Shown piece by piece: positions 43,463-52,464 of a DNA stretch of 64,000 bases. Under the pieces are notes generated by a model. It saw nothing but the letters and a program-made list of their open reading frames with translations, did no database searches and was not told the DNA's origin. Every line of letters starts with the position of its first letter. The first letter of the stretch is position 1. This DNA comes from Paenibacillus marchantiophytorum (lineage in GTDB: Bacteria > Bacillota > Bacilli > Paenibacillales > NBRC-103111): assembly GCF_014640555.1 (NCBI RefSeq), contig NZ_BMHE01000027.1, forward strand, positions 1 through 64,000, in the 5' to 3' direction. A program made the position numbers and the translations under genes.

Positions 43463-45502
43463 TTGAATAGAGTTCATTCATTTCCAACTCCCTATCCGGA
43501 CGAGGAATTAAGAAGTTTGGTTTATCGATTTGCCCTTCGAAAGGGCTGCTCATTATCAGAGGCAATTCAAGATTTATTAGAAATAAACTCACGAAGAGTC
43601 CCTTTTTTACCGCACAACTTGTCAGTACTGCAGAGGAAACTACGTGCATCTTTGTTTCCGGATATCCGTTCATTAGTGGCAGAACATACATTTTATCCAT
43701 TGTATGCTCCATTTTTATCTGAACAAAATAGTTCAGTTTTATTAGCGAGGATGACGGAATATCAAGAGAATAAAACGAACGCTGTGCTGATGGTGCCCCC
43801 GATTTTCTCCAGAGAGATTAGATACTGTCCTCAGTGTATGAAAGAAGATGATGATAACTTTGGAGAGGTATTTATACACCGTTCCCATCAAGTGGTTTGT
43901 ATAGATGTGTGTTACAAACATCGAATTCACTTAATTAGCAAGTGTTCAGAGTGCGGAATCATTTTGGGACAGTTATACGGTGCTAGGTTTTTGGGATCAC
44001 CATATTGTCCAAATGGCCATTCTTTACTTGATGCATTGAACACAGTTGGACAAGATGAAATTTCCCAACTAAAGGTGCTTTTAGCAAAGGATATTTACAT
44101 GCTCCTTAATGGTACTTTAAAGGTGCACAGGCTTTTTGACATTTATAGCTTGGTTGCTAAGGATATGGGATATCAACATAGAGACGGGCGTTATAGGAAT
44201 CAAAAGTTCCTTGATGACATATTTAAACATTATTCTAAGGGAGTGTTTGTGGAATTTGACTTGATAATAAAGTTGATTGAGAAACGAAGTGCTTTAAGGA
44301 TATTCGATGAAAAAAATGCCGTAGGGCATCCCATATGTCATTTGCTGATCATTCATTGGCTACTGGGGGGACTACATAGTCTCATTGAGAATGTGAACTT
44401 AACAAGAAAGGAATCGGAGCCCTTTGGTCAGGGCCCATGGCCTTGCATTAATAAGGTTTGTGAGAAGAATTTAGTTCATACGGTAACCGCTTGTGAATGG
44501 TATTACTCGAAAAGGTTGAACAGATTCATAGGTAAGTTTCGATGCGAGGATTGCGGGATGATTTATCAATCTAATTGCTCGGGCAATGAGTTTGAATATG
44601 ATATCAATAAATCAAAAGTTGTTGAATTCGGGCCGATCTGGCATGAGAGACTGGAATCTGAATATAACCAACAGAAGAGTATAAAAGAGATAGCTGAAAT
44701 ACTAGGTGCCAATAGAAGCACAATTAAGAAGTATTTACTGCTTATTGAACAAGAGAAAAATACAGTTATGAGGCCCTATTTCAAGGGGAGTTTGGAATGG
44801 ATTACGCAGTTATACGACTACTATGATCGAAGTAAAAGCGTATATGAGACTAGCATTTTATTAAAGACAAGCAAAAAAGTAGTGACACGATACATTGAGG
44901 AAAGGATTATTTATGAATCAGTTATTCTTCCTACACTAAGAGAGTCTGCCGCAGCGACTGAAAGTGAACCAGAAAAGTTGGAACCGAAGACGAAATTACT
45001 CAAGTTGCTTAAAAATAACCCTGACCTAAGCAGATTGGGTATCAGGAAAGCTATGGGGAGTAAGATGATCTCCTCGCTCTTGAGAGAAGAAGGGGAGTGG
45101 ATGAATCATATACTTCCTCCGGCAGATCATCCATTTAAAAGCCCGTACTGGGAAGATGAAGACTTAAAGTTGGCCTCTGTCTTAACGCAAGTATGTGAAA
45201 GTGTTTATAAAACTCCACCTAATAAACAGATAAGAAGATACACGATTTTAAACCAATTATCAGTCAGAGATAAAGCCCGTTTATTGAATCATGCTGATAA
45301 ACTGCCGCGCTCCTTGGAATTGCTGGAGAAGAGTTTGGAGTCTTTGGAAGATTATCAAATCAGAGTAATCCCGCAAACAGTTCAGTTGTACCGAAAACAT
45401 TATGGCAATGCTACAGTTCCAATGCTTTTAGGTACTCATAAATATAAGAACTGTTCTCAGAGGGTGAGAATTTGTATCGAGGAATACATAGCAAAAAACT
45501 GA
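43463..45502 (+). CDS. tnsD2: TnsD/TniQ target-selector 2
   Basis: A 679-aa second TniQ-family protein. It starts FPTPYPDEELRSLVYRFALRKG, has the zinc motif YCPQCMKEDDD ... CYKHRIHL plus extra CSECG, then the internal FRCEDCGMIYQSN and a helix-turn-helix (IKEIAEILGANRSTIKKYLLL). The TTG start follows AAGGTGATTC, 17 bases after the first copy. It is diverged from TnsD1, so it probably reads a different target, e.g. a second chromosomal site or plasmids. A decayed piece of a close relative of its C-terminus is at 50701-51177. Confidence 0.88.
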   Translation: MNRVHSFPTPYPDEELRSLVYRFALRKGCSLSEAIQDLLEINSRRVPFLPHNLSVLQRKLRASLFPDIRSLVAEHTFYPLYAPFLSEQNSSVLLARMTEYQENKTNAVLMVPPIFSREIRYCPQCMKEDDDNFGEVFIHRSHQVVCIDVCYKHRIHLISKCSECGIILGQLYGARFLGSPYCPNGHSLLDALNTVGQDEISQLKVLLAKDIYMLLNGTLKVHRLFDIYSLVAKDMGYQHRDGRYRNQKFLDDIFKHYSKGVFVEFDLIIKLIEKRSALRIFDEKNAVGHPICHLLIIHWLLGGLHSLIENVNLTRKESEPFGQGPWPCINKVCEKNLVHTVTACEWYYSKRLNRFIGKFRCEDCGMIYQSNCSGNEFEYDINKSKVVEFGPIWHERLESEYNQQKSIKEIAEILGANRSTIKKYLLLIEQEKNTVMRPYFKGSLEWITQLYDYYDRSKSVYETSILLKTSKKVVTRYIEERIIYESVILPTLRESAAATESEPEKLEPKTKLLKLLKNNPDLSRLGIRKAMGSKMISSLLREEGEWMNHILPPADHPFKSPYWEDEDLKLASVLTQVCESVYKTPPNKQIRRYTILNQLSVRDKARLLNHADKLPRSLELLEKSLESLEDYQIRVIPQTVQLYRKHYGNATVPMLLGTHKYKNCSQRVRICIEEYIAKN

Positions 45503-45562
45503 AATAAATGAACCAGTAAATAGGTATTTCAGGATATAGCAAGTTAGTAAGGGTGAGGGTTA

Positions 45563-45763
45563 TTGGAGCGGTGGTTTGATAAGAATGAAGACACAATTAT
45601 TAAAATTGTGATTGCCGTATTTTTGGGATTTGGTGTAGGATTTGCAATGAACCACGAGTGGTTAAGAGCCATCGAGTCAATTTCCATTTGTGTTCTTCAA
45701 TTTTTTATATACCGTTGGGGTAAGAAGTTAGACGGGCATAAGGGAGAAGAGGATAAAGAATAA
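45563..45763 (+). CDS. Small membrane protein
   Basis: A 66-aa protein with one or two hydrophobic segments (IIKIVIAVFLGFGVGFAM and SISICVLQFFIYRW) and charged ends. The TTG start is preceded by GGGTGAGGG. No family recognised. It follows tnsD2 by 60 bases and is the first cargo gene on the right side of the tns module. Confidence 0.5.
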   Translation: MERWFDKNEDTIIKIVIAVFLGFGVGFAMNHEWLRAIESISICVLQFFIYRWGKKLDGHKGEEDKE

Positions 45764-45924
45764 TAACGAATTTCTTATACGAACATGTTGGATATTAAGC
45801 GCTCTAGAGGTCATCATTTTGATATTGTTGAGTGTCCTATGTAATTCATCTAAATTGGATCCGAAATGAGCTGCATTTGTTGTTGCTTCGAAGTAATTTT
45901 AATAGGCTTGATGGGGGATTGCTT

Positions 45925-46107
45925 ATGAAATTTGAGATTAATGAAAAAATGGAGCATAAGATTAGGGAATGGGACTCGTGTAAAGCAGTCGATGTGACGG
46001 GAGCTAAGTTTGAATATTCATTCATCCCAACAGGTATTGGATTAGTAATTAAGGTTCAATGCGATATCTGCAGAAGAATATTAGATCTTACCGAAGATTG
46101 GGAATAA
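45925..46107 (+). CDS. Small conserved protein, copy 1
   Basis: A 60-aa protein (MKFEINEKMEHKIREWDSC ...) with a C-terminal CDIC followed by DLTEDWE, perhaps a metal site with the earlier Cys. It is about 65-70% identical by eye to the 60-aa protein at 52029-52211. The ATG at 45925 follows GGGGGA. The two copies lie after, respectively, the intact and the decayed tnsD, so this gene probably travels with the tns module. Function unknown. The 160 bases before it hold no gene. Confidence 0.65.
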   Translation: MKFEINEKMEHKIREWDSCKAVDVTGAKFEYSFIPTGIGLVIKVQCDICRRILDLTEDWE

Positions 46108-46142
46108 AAGACGATCTGAGGAATTAGTAAACATTATGAAAG

Positions 46143-46175
46143 ACCCTGGTGAGTTCAATGTATCCAGGGTTTTTG
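46143..46175 (+). terminator. Terminator after the 60-aa gene
   Basis: ACCCTGG (46143-46149) and CCAGGGT (46164-46170) form a stem followed by five T. Confidence 0.75.
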
Positions 46176-46497
46176 GTTTTCCGCTAAGAATAAGATATGA
46201 ATGGAATGGTACATTATCTCGACTGACAGCTTTTTAGAATATTAGATTTTATAAATTAAATCCGCATTGAAAAAAGCTATTGAAAACTCTAATGATTTAA
46301 ATTTAATCTTTGATACGAATAGATTCAATAATGAACATAGTTAGGGTTCTTTAGAGATAGCTGCTTATGTGTTGTTGTCCTTTTTCTTTTGTGGGATTAA
46401 GTCAATTCCTTGGCAGGTAATGACGAAACAGTTGGTGAATATTTATAAGATTAATAATCTATCGTAGAATCGTTTTCTTGAGGAGTAGAGGGTCACA

Positions 46498-46700
46498 ATA
46501 ATAAGTAAGGTGAAGATTGAAAACTTCAAGTGTTACAAGGGAAAAGGAGAAGTTCACACTTGAGCTTAGTAGCGGGATAAATATTATAGTTGGGAATAAC
46601 GAGGCAGGTAAATATACAATATTGGAGTAAATTCATTTAGCTCTTACTGGACTTCTTAACGGTAATCAAGAAATCGTATTTGAGTGTCACTATTACAGTA
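46498..46700 (+). pseudogene. Fragment of an OLD-family AAA ATPase
   Basis: Two frames together spell the start of an OLD/SMC-type ATPase: ISKVKIENFKCYKGKG, then FTLELSSGINIIVGNNEAGKYT. Stops fall after GEVHT and after KYTILE, and the Walker Ser is changed to Tyr (GKYT for GKST). Nothing of the rest of the gene follows. It is a relic of a former cargo gene. The remaining parts of 46176-46731 contain no gene. Confidence 0.8.
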
Positions 46701-46731
46701 GACATTTTTGAAAATGAGAGGAGAAAGGGAG

Positions 46732-48378
46732 ATGCTTACCGTAGAGCAGTACATCGAACAAATGAAGAAGAAAGACAAACTGAATGAGTTTAATTTTAAA
46801 AACCATGCTGAGAATATGACGACTGTAATCAAGTACGTGATGGATTACTTTAATACCTATCTTGACCCGGAATCCATTGACTACGAGAAGATGAAGATTG
46901 AACAGTCAGTATCAAAAATTGAACAGGAAATCGGCAGTATTTTTCCAAAAAGCAAGGACTTTATTATAGATTACTACAAACGAACAAAAGGCCGTATAGA
47001 TAAGATTTACAGATCATGGTTTAAAGAACTCAAATATGTCGATCTTTTTAACTGCCAAGAGGATTTCAAAGATGCCGTAGATAAGTTTTGTGAGAGCAGT
47101 AAGATGAGGGGAACAGGCATCGAACAAAATAAGGACAGGCTCATAATCTTAACCGAAGAAGTTAGAGAACAAGAAATTGAAAAGCCATCAATCGCAGGAT
47201 TCAAATATTTAGATCATTCATTAATTGCTTGGGTTAAAGAAGTTTACCGGGAATATGGCGTTAATTTATTTCAGTTTGCTCAAAGTTATATTAGGCCATA
47301 TTACGAGGAATATGTTGAACTCATTTACAATAGAGAACGGGAACAATTTTATTATATAAATCGATATAATCACAGATATAACAACAACCCCTTTGATATC
47401 GATGAAATGTATGAAGAGAATCGCCATAGACCGTTCATTAATGGAAGGAAAGGCGAATTGGAAATGCTAGTAATGTATGTTTGGATTTTTGAGGATGTAC
47501 ACGATACCGAATACTGGCCTGAGTATGTGAATTTATGTGTATCTACAGGTAGAGTGAGTATCGTTGGACCTGTGAACATTATGATTCCTGTGAAGATCAA
47601 AGACATGGAGTATCCGAATGAAATACTAAGTTCCATTTCATTTGTTGAAACGATAACAGGTTTGATTAAGGAACAACCGGAGGGTAAGTATATTTTGCGT
47701 CTGCATTATGAGAAGGATAATGATGCGTTCTGGAAGGACACCGCGAAGTTGAATCAGATAATTATAAATCTGTGTGATACTTTTGCAAAGTACGGTGAAC
47801 CGCTTGCTTTGGAGCTGCTGCCTCCGTTGCGTGCCCCGGAATATAATGCAGAGGAATTTTTTACCCAATATCGTCTTTTGGAAAAATCAATGAAAAAATA
47901 CAGAGACATGAAAATTGTACTGGTAAACGGGCCTCACAGACACAGTTCCAAGCCCAAATACCTTATGCAAACTACTGAGGATATCGTCAGATTAAGAGGC
48001 ATTGTCAAAGAATTGAAATTCAAAATGAAGTTTGCAATCGATATCACAAAGCTTATGAAAAATAAGAATTATCTAAGTCAATTCGAAGATGACTTTAACC
48101 AGCTTTCTGAAATGCGGAATGCAATTGTTGGCATACATCTGTCAAAGATATCGACCAGATCCACTTTTACGAATTACCTGTATAAAGAAGACAAAGTTTA
48201 TTTGAATAAACACGATTATCCCCGGACTTCTGATTTAATGGGATGTATTTCTGCTTTATTAAACGATAACTTAAGTCGTTACTTTATACCTGATGGAATG
48301 AGCAGCGCCCATGAACTTGAAGATCTGACAGATGACCTTCTCAGAGGTGGTTTCACATTCTCAGCACAAGGGAGCTGA
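46732..48378 (+). CDS. Unknown cargo protein, first of a three-gene cassette
   Basis: A 548-aa soluble protein that I cannot assign. The second half has alternating strands and helices (KYILRLHYEKDN, EPLALELLPPLRAPE, MKIVLVNGPHRHSS, MKFAIDITKLM, AIVGIHLSKIS), a pattern that would fit a TIM-like barrel, but I see no catalytic motif I can name. I chose the ATG at 46732, preceded by GAGGAGAAAGGGAG. It is followed within 10 bases by the next gene, with which it should form an operon. Confidence 0.7.
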   Translation: MLTVEQYIEQMKKKDKLNEFNFKNHAENMTTVIKYVMDYFNTYLDPESIDYEKMKIEQSVSKIEQEIGSIFPKSKDFIIDYYKRTKGRIDKIYRSWFKELKYVDLFNCQEDFKDAVDKFCESSKMRGTGIEQNKDRLIILTEEVREQEIEKPSIAGFKYLDHSLIAWVKEVYREYGVNLFQFAQSYIRPYYEEYVELIYNREREQFYYINRYNHRYNNNPFDIDEMYEENRHRPFINGRKGELEMLVMYVWIFEDVHDTEYWPEYVNLCVSTGRVSIVGPVNIMIPVKIKDMEYPNEILSSISFVETITGLIKEQPEGKYILRLHYEKDNDAFWKDTAKLNQIIINLCDTFAKYGEPLALELLPPLRAPEYNAEEFFTQYRLLEKSMKKYRDMKIVLVNGPHRHSSKPKYLMQTTEDIVRLRGIVKELKFKMKFAIDITKLMKNKNYLSQFEDDFNQLSEMRNAIVGIHLSKISTRSTFTNYLYKEDKVYLNKHDYPRTSDLMGCISALLNDNLSRYFIPDGMSSAHELEDLTDDLLRGGFTFSAQGS

Positions 48379-48384
48379 TAAGTG

Positions 48385-49437
48385 ATGCCTAGGGTGCGTC
48401 AATTAGAATTTATTGATTTTAATCAAAAGTCAATTGAGCGATTGAAAGAGCTTAATGGAATGGAAGTTCTTATTCCTGAATCTAGAGAGATTTTCCTAAA
48501 ATGGTGTGATGAAATTCGTGTGAATAAAAGAGTTACTCAATATCATCCGTTTGTTATCGACTATCAAGAAGAAACCGCATATAGATCTAAGAGGGATAAG
48601 GAACATAAGTTTAGAGATATACTGGAGCGTTCCATGACCGTACAATTCAAAACTGAATTCCGCCGTAATAAAGCCGTTCTTCCGATAGTTGTATCCAATG
48701 AACAAGTTAATCGAGTATCCAGAATTATTAACATATTGATTCAGTCTATTCAGGAACTGGGCGGTTCAATTTCAGTTGATTCGAGAGAGGACGATAATGC
48801 AGAAGTAAGATTACTTGGTCAAAATTTTTCAATACAAGTAAGGGAAATTATGGTGAAAAGGCGTTCTTTGTTGTCTGAATCGGTAAGTGAAAAGACATCA
48901 TTAGTGTTCGGACCAATGTATGAGAAGCTCCCAAGTGGAAGACTTGAGATTCAATTTCATGAAATTTTGGATTATAGAATAAAAAATAGAATTGCAGAAA
49001 CAATTACGTTTTCAGATTCTGTTGACGAACCAATAGAGGAACAAGTTGGGGAAATATTCAGGTCTTTATTAAAAATTATTGGCGAGGCTTTGATAGCCAA
49101 ATTCATTGCAGGTCAAGAAGATGAAATAAAGAGACAAGAACAAATGCGGCTTCGTGAGGCCGAGACAGAAAAGAGAAAGAAACTTGAGAAGTTAGAAGAA
49201 CAAGAACGTCTAAAAAAACATCTGATGGAAAATATTGATACTCAAATGAGGAACTGGTATAAGTCACAAGATCTTCGAAAGTACGCAGGCGAATTGGAAG
49301 CAGTCATCTCTACTCTACATGATCCAATTAAAAAGAGACAATTAACAACATATATACAGTTTGTTCACCAACTTTCCCAAGAAAGTGACCCGATTTTGGG
49401 AATTCTTAATGAAATCAGGCTTTTAGGAATGGAATGA
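48385..49437 (+). CDS. Unknown cargo protein, second of a three-gene cassette
   Basis: A 350-aa soluble protein. Residues ~245-285 are a charged coiled coil (KRQEQMRLREAETEKRKKLE...). The rest shows no family I recognise. ATG 48385 has GGGAG at good distance and is 6 bases after the previous stop. Probably a subunit working with its neighbours. Confidence 0.68.
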   Translation: MPRVRQLEFIDFNQKSIERLKELNGMEVLIPESREIFLKWCDEIRVNKRVTQYHPFVIDYQEETAYRSKRDKEHKFRDILERSMTVQFKTEFRRNKAVLPIVVSNEQVNRVSRIINILIQSIQELGGSISVDSREDDNAEVRLLGQNFSIQVREIMVKRRSLLSESVSEKTSLVFGPMYEKLPSGRLEIQFHEILDYRIKNRIAETITFSDSVDEPIEEQVGEIFRSLLKIIGEALIAKFIAGQEDEIKRQEQMRLREAETEKRKKLEKLEEQERLKKHLMENIDTQMRNWYKSQDLRKYAGELEAVISTLHDPIKKRQLTTYIQFVHQLSQESDPILGILNEIRLLGME

Positions 49438-49518
49438 CAAATATGATTTTAGTAACGTAGTATCGCCGCGGCTCTTTGCGTCTGTATCGACAATTTTTAT
49501 CCAGGAGGATTTAGCAAA

Positions 49519-50223
49519 ATGGAGTATGTACTTCGTGATACTGATATTTTTGATCCAATACTTGCTGAGAAATTCGATACTGTCATCTTGAATGAAACAC
49601 ACCAATTTGAAGCGGGAAAAGTGTATAAATTCATTGCGAGCTTTCATGTTGATCTAATAAAGGAACTATCTATTTTTGATAGATTTATTCTACCGGCAGC
49701 TTCGGATAAAATAAATAAACGTAAAAAGAGTGGCGAAAAGGATAAGATGTACGATGTGCTTGGTTTTCAGTTAAAACAACTTGAAAATATCTTACTGAAA
49801 AACAACATTGAATTTTATTCATCAACTATTCAGGGAGATGAATTAGAGTCTACGCATATTATAAAGATTGAAATTGTAGAGGATAAGTCAGAGCGTGTAA
49901 CTACAAGAAAAGGTAGGAAGCATCAACAGGGGAAGGTCAGTTCGGTCGTTCCAAGTAAGCCATATACAGTAAATCTTGTAGCTAAATTATCTTCAGAACG
50001 GTTAAGTGAGTTATATTATAAGATTTTTAATGTTATAAAAGATAAAAAGATAATGTCAGAGATTTTAGAGATTGATGAAACTGAAAACGAAAACTTATTA
50101 TTTCAGGCATTTGTCAAAGAATATGGTGAAATGTGGCTGACTACGAAAGAAAGAGAGAAAGAATTGTTTGATAAGCTTATAAACAAAACCACTGAAGTTT
50201 TAGAAAAATATAAGGAACAATAA
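49519..50223 (+). CDS. Unknown cargo protein, third of a three-gene cassette
   Basis: A 234-aa soluble protein with a basic stretch in the middle (TTRKGRKHQQGK) that could contact nucleic acid. The C-terminus is helical. The ATG follows CAGGAGG at ideal spacing, 81 bases after the previous gene, so it may be translated more strongly. No family recognised. Confidence 0.65.
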   Translation: MEYVLRDTDIFDPILAEKFDTVILNETHQFEAGKVYKFIASFHVDLIKELSIFDRFILPAASDKINKRKKSGEKDKMYDVLGFQLKQLENILLKNNIEFYSSTIQGDELESTHIIKIEIVEDKSERVTTRKGRKHQQGKVSSVVPSKPYTVNLVAKLSSERLSELYYKIFNVIKDKKIMSEILEIDETENENLLFQAFVKEYGEMWLTTKEREKELFDKLINKTTEVLEKYKEQ

Positions 50224-50242
50224 TTTTAGTAGCGATAGGTTC

Positions 50243-50536
50243 TTGTTACTACTAAAGTGTCATGTCCGAATGCAGACGTTGAGTAGCCACAATTTGACGA
50301 AGAAACTATCTGACGCGGTCGCGGTTAATCACGATATCCCGAGCCGTCTTGATTTTCGCAGCAGTATCATGAAAGCATCAGGGTTACATATCGCAGGTGA
50401 ACTTTCATATCCATTCGAACCTGTAGTGCTAAGTGACGAGGATGGAGAGTTTATTTTCATATCATCCCATACGCCGAGGCTGGAAAAGCACGTTATTTGT
50501 TTGGGGATGAAGACATCAAAATTCATGATGCTATGA
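50243..50536 (+). pseudogene. Probable gene remnant
   Basis: An open stretch of up to 97 codons whose apparent protein continues in another frame after about 50520 (FGDEDIKIHDAMKKIVETIKA-type helical text), which suggests a frameshifted remnant. There is no good ribosome site. I cannot name the original protein. Confidence 0.3.
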
Positions 50537-50700
50537 AGAAGATCGTCGAAACCATCAAAGCTAAAATGGACCTGAATGCTCGTAATGTGTTAGTTGACAT
50601 GCTTTTGTTACGCCTAGTGGTGAAGCACAGAATAATATTCGGAACGACCGTTGTTCATCGGTGGGTCTGAACATGTGAGTGCCAAGGATTTTGACGTTTT

Positions 50701-51177
50701 AACTATAAGGCACAAGGTCATGGGCTGAGCAAGTCGGATATTCGGAAAGCTATGAGGGGAGAGTCCTTTCTCAAATCATGAAGGAAGATGGCAAGTGGTC
50801 AGAGAGTTTATTGCCTCGGGCAGACTATCCATTTAAAAGTCCAATATGGGACGAAGAAGATAAGGACCTAATGTTGGTGATAAAGCAGGTTTGTCATGAA
50901 TTATATAAGAATCCTCCCAACAAACAAATTAGAAGATACACAATTCTGACTCTATTGTCGAGTAAAGATAAAGCGCGAATAATAATCACCGTGATAAGCT
51001 ACCGAGGTCTATGGACATTTAGATCGGCATTTGGAATCACTAGAACATTATCAATTAAGACAAATCCCACATACTGTCGCTTTATACAGAAAGCATTATG
51101 GAAATACTGCTCTTCCTATGATTCTTAATGAAAGAAAATATGAGACTTACTCTCAAACACTAAAAGATTGCATTTAA
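50701..51177 (+). pseudogene. Decayed C-terminus of a second tnsD2-like gene
   Basis: Three frames put together reproduce the end of TnsD2: LSKSDIRKAM, then MKEDGKW ... PFKSPIWDEEDKDL ... NPPNKQIRRYTIL, then HLESLEHYQLRQIPHTVALYRKHYGN ending at 51177. At least three frameshifts separate them and the 5' three quarters are gone. It is a relic of another Tn7-like transposition module within the element. Confidence 0.85.
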
Positions 51178-51225
51178 GAACACCTGCGTAGTAACGAGTA
51201 GTATTTAACATAGGAGTTTGATTTC

Positions 51226-51470
51226 ATGATATTAATAGTTAAAAATGCCGTCCGATGTTTATCCTGCGATGACATTGTGGAATCAAAAACAAGATATGAT
51301 ATGATATACAGTCATGTAGTTGTGGGAACATTTCTGTTGATGGCGGACATGATTATTTGAAACGATCATGTCCTTCTGGAAGTCCAGATGAACGGTATGT
51401 AGAATTATCGGAATGGGATCTAAATCCAAAAAAAAGAAACAATAATATTGTTCGAAAAAGGGGAATGCCT
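51226..51470 (+). pseudogene. Frameshifted small Cys-rich protein (DUF7695-like)
   Basis: The first frame reads MILIVKNAVRCLSCDDIVESKTRYD, and after a frameshift near 51309 the text continues SCSCGNISVDGGHDYLKR. Joined, this matches a common small Bacillota protein (I believe DUF7695) with two Cys pairs. It has TAGGAG before ATG 51226. Either it is broken or a base was misread; the second frame runs on without a stop into the P-loop gene. Confidence 0.65.
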
Positions 51471-52010
51471 TTGAAGATATTTGGCTTGTACGGTAAAAGT
51501 GGTACAGGAAAAAGTTGCAAAGTACGGATGCTGGCCAGCAGGCTTGGCGTTAGTGCTATCATAGACGATGGCATACTTATAGTTGATGGGATTCATGTCG
51601 CAGGGTTCTCAGCAAAATGTGAACAAAACTTGCATGCAGCAACGAAACGAGCTATTTTCTTTGGGGAGAAATACCGGAATGAAGTATTAACATATATACG
51701 AGAGAGAGAAATTAGCGAACTTATTGTAATTGGAACGTCAATCAAGATGCTTCATATTATTCTAGAACGACTAGAAATTAGAAGTGAAGTCTCTTTGATA
51801 CATGTTGAATCTGTTCAGACGGTAGAGGAGATAGAACAGGCGAGAGTTAGTCGTGAGAACGGGTTCCACGTTATTCCCATAAATCCTGTGAACGTGGAAG
51901 GGACGTATACGGGGTGGTTTAAAGTAGAGGCTCTCGTATTCGATAATAGCAGGTTAGAAATTGTAATTGTAAAACCATTCGAGGATCTGGCTAAAGGTAA
52001 CCACTTCTAA
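51471..52010 (+). CDS. P-loop NTPase of unknown role
   Basis: A 179-aa protein beginning MKIFGLYGKSGTGKSCK, with a clear Walker A (GKSGTGKS). A possible Walker B-like strand is ISELIVIGTS. The size suggests a small kinase or nucleotide-binding switch. I chose TTG 51471, 7 bases after AAAAAGGGG; an ATG at 51465 is also possible, and the frame is open back to 51357. It precedes the second copy of the 60-aa gene by 18 bases. Confidence 0.6.
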   Translation: MKIFGLYGKSGTGKSCKVRMLASRLGVSAIIDDGILIVDGIHVAGFSAKCEQNLHAATKRAIFFGEKYRNEVLTYIREREISELIVIGTSIKMLHIILERLEIRSEVSLIHVESVQTVEEIEQARVSRENGFHVIPINPVNVEGTYTGWFKVEALVFDNSRLEIVIVKPFEDLAKGNHF

Positions 52011-52028
52011 AACACTTAGGAGGTAACA

Positions 52029-52211
52029 ATGCTATTTGAAATAAATGCAGAAATGGAAAAGAAAATAAGGGATTGGGACTCATGTGAGCCGGTTGATGTA
52101 GCAGGAGGTAAGTTTGCCTATATATTTATACCAACAGGTCTTGGTACTGTCATCCATGTTCATTGTGATATCTGTAATAGAAAATTGGATCTTACAGATG
52201 ATTGGGGCTAA
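52029..52211 (+). CDS. Small conserved protein, copy 2
   Basis: A 60-aa protein (MLFEINAEMEKKIRDWDSC ...), a paralogue of the one at 45925-46107, sharing the WDSC and CDIC motifs and the DLT(D/E)DW ending. The ribosome site AGGAGG is excellent. Like copy 1 it lies downstream of a tnsD2 end, here the decayed one. Function unknown; possible zinc binding through its two Cys groups. Confidence 0.65.
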   Translation: MLFEINAEMEKKIRDWDSCEPVDVAGGKFAYIFIPTGLGTVIHVHCDICNRKLDLTDDWG

Positions 52212-52411
52212 ACTAACATCAATAAGCTAATTCTAGGATCATTGATTAATAAACGGAGTTCTCAGAATCATTTATAATAACTTATGTGCTTGTAATCAAC
52301 ACATAAACTCATATACATAAGAACATATGTTTGTTACAATGGCTATATAGATATTCATTGAATTACAATATTTTTTACGACAATAAACGACATGATAAAA
52401 GCGTAACTTCT

Positions 52412-52450
52412 GGTAATATATTACTATATTGTTGGTGATATATTACTATT
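52412..52450. promoter_or_regulatory. 22-base-spaced direct repeats upstream of the GNAT gene
   Basis: GGTAATATATTACTATA (52412-52428) and GGTGATATATTACTATT (52434-52450) are exactly 22 bases apart, each containing the palindrome AATATATT or ATATAT. Likely an operator for the cassette that starts at 52465. The earlier part of the gap (52212-52411) is AT-rich without a gene. Confidence 0.5.
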
Positions 52451-52464
52451 TCGGGGGTTAGCTC

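Noticed and set aside
35426..45502. CRISPR-associated transposon (CAST)
   Set aside because: No cas genes or CRISPR array are seen in the element; targeting is explained by two full-length TnsD proteins and the glmS location.
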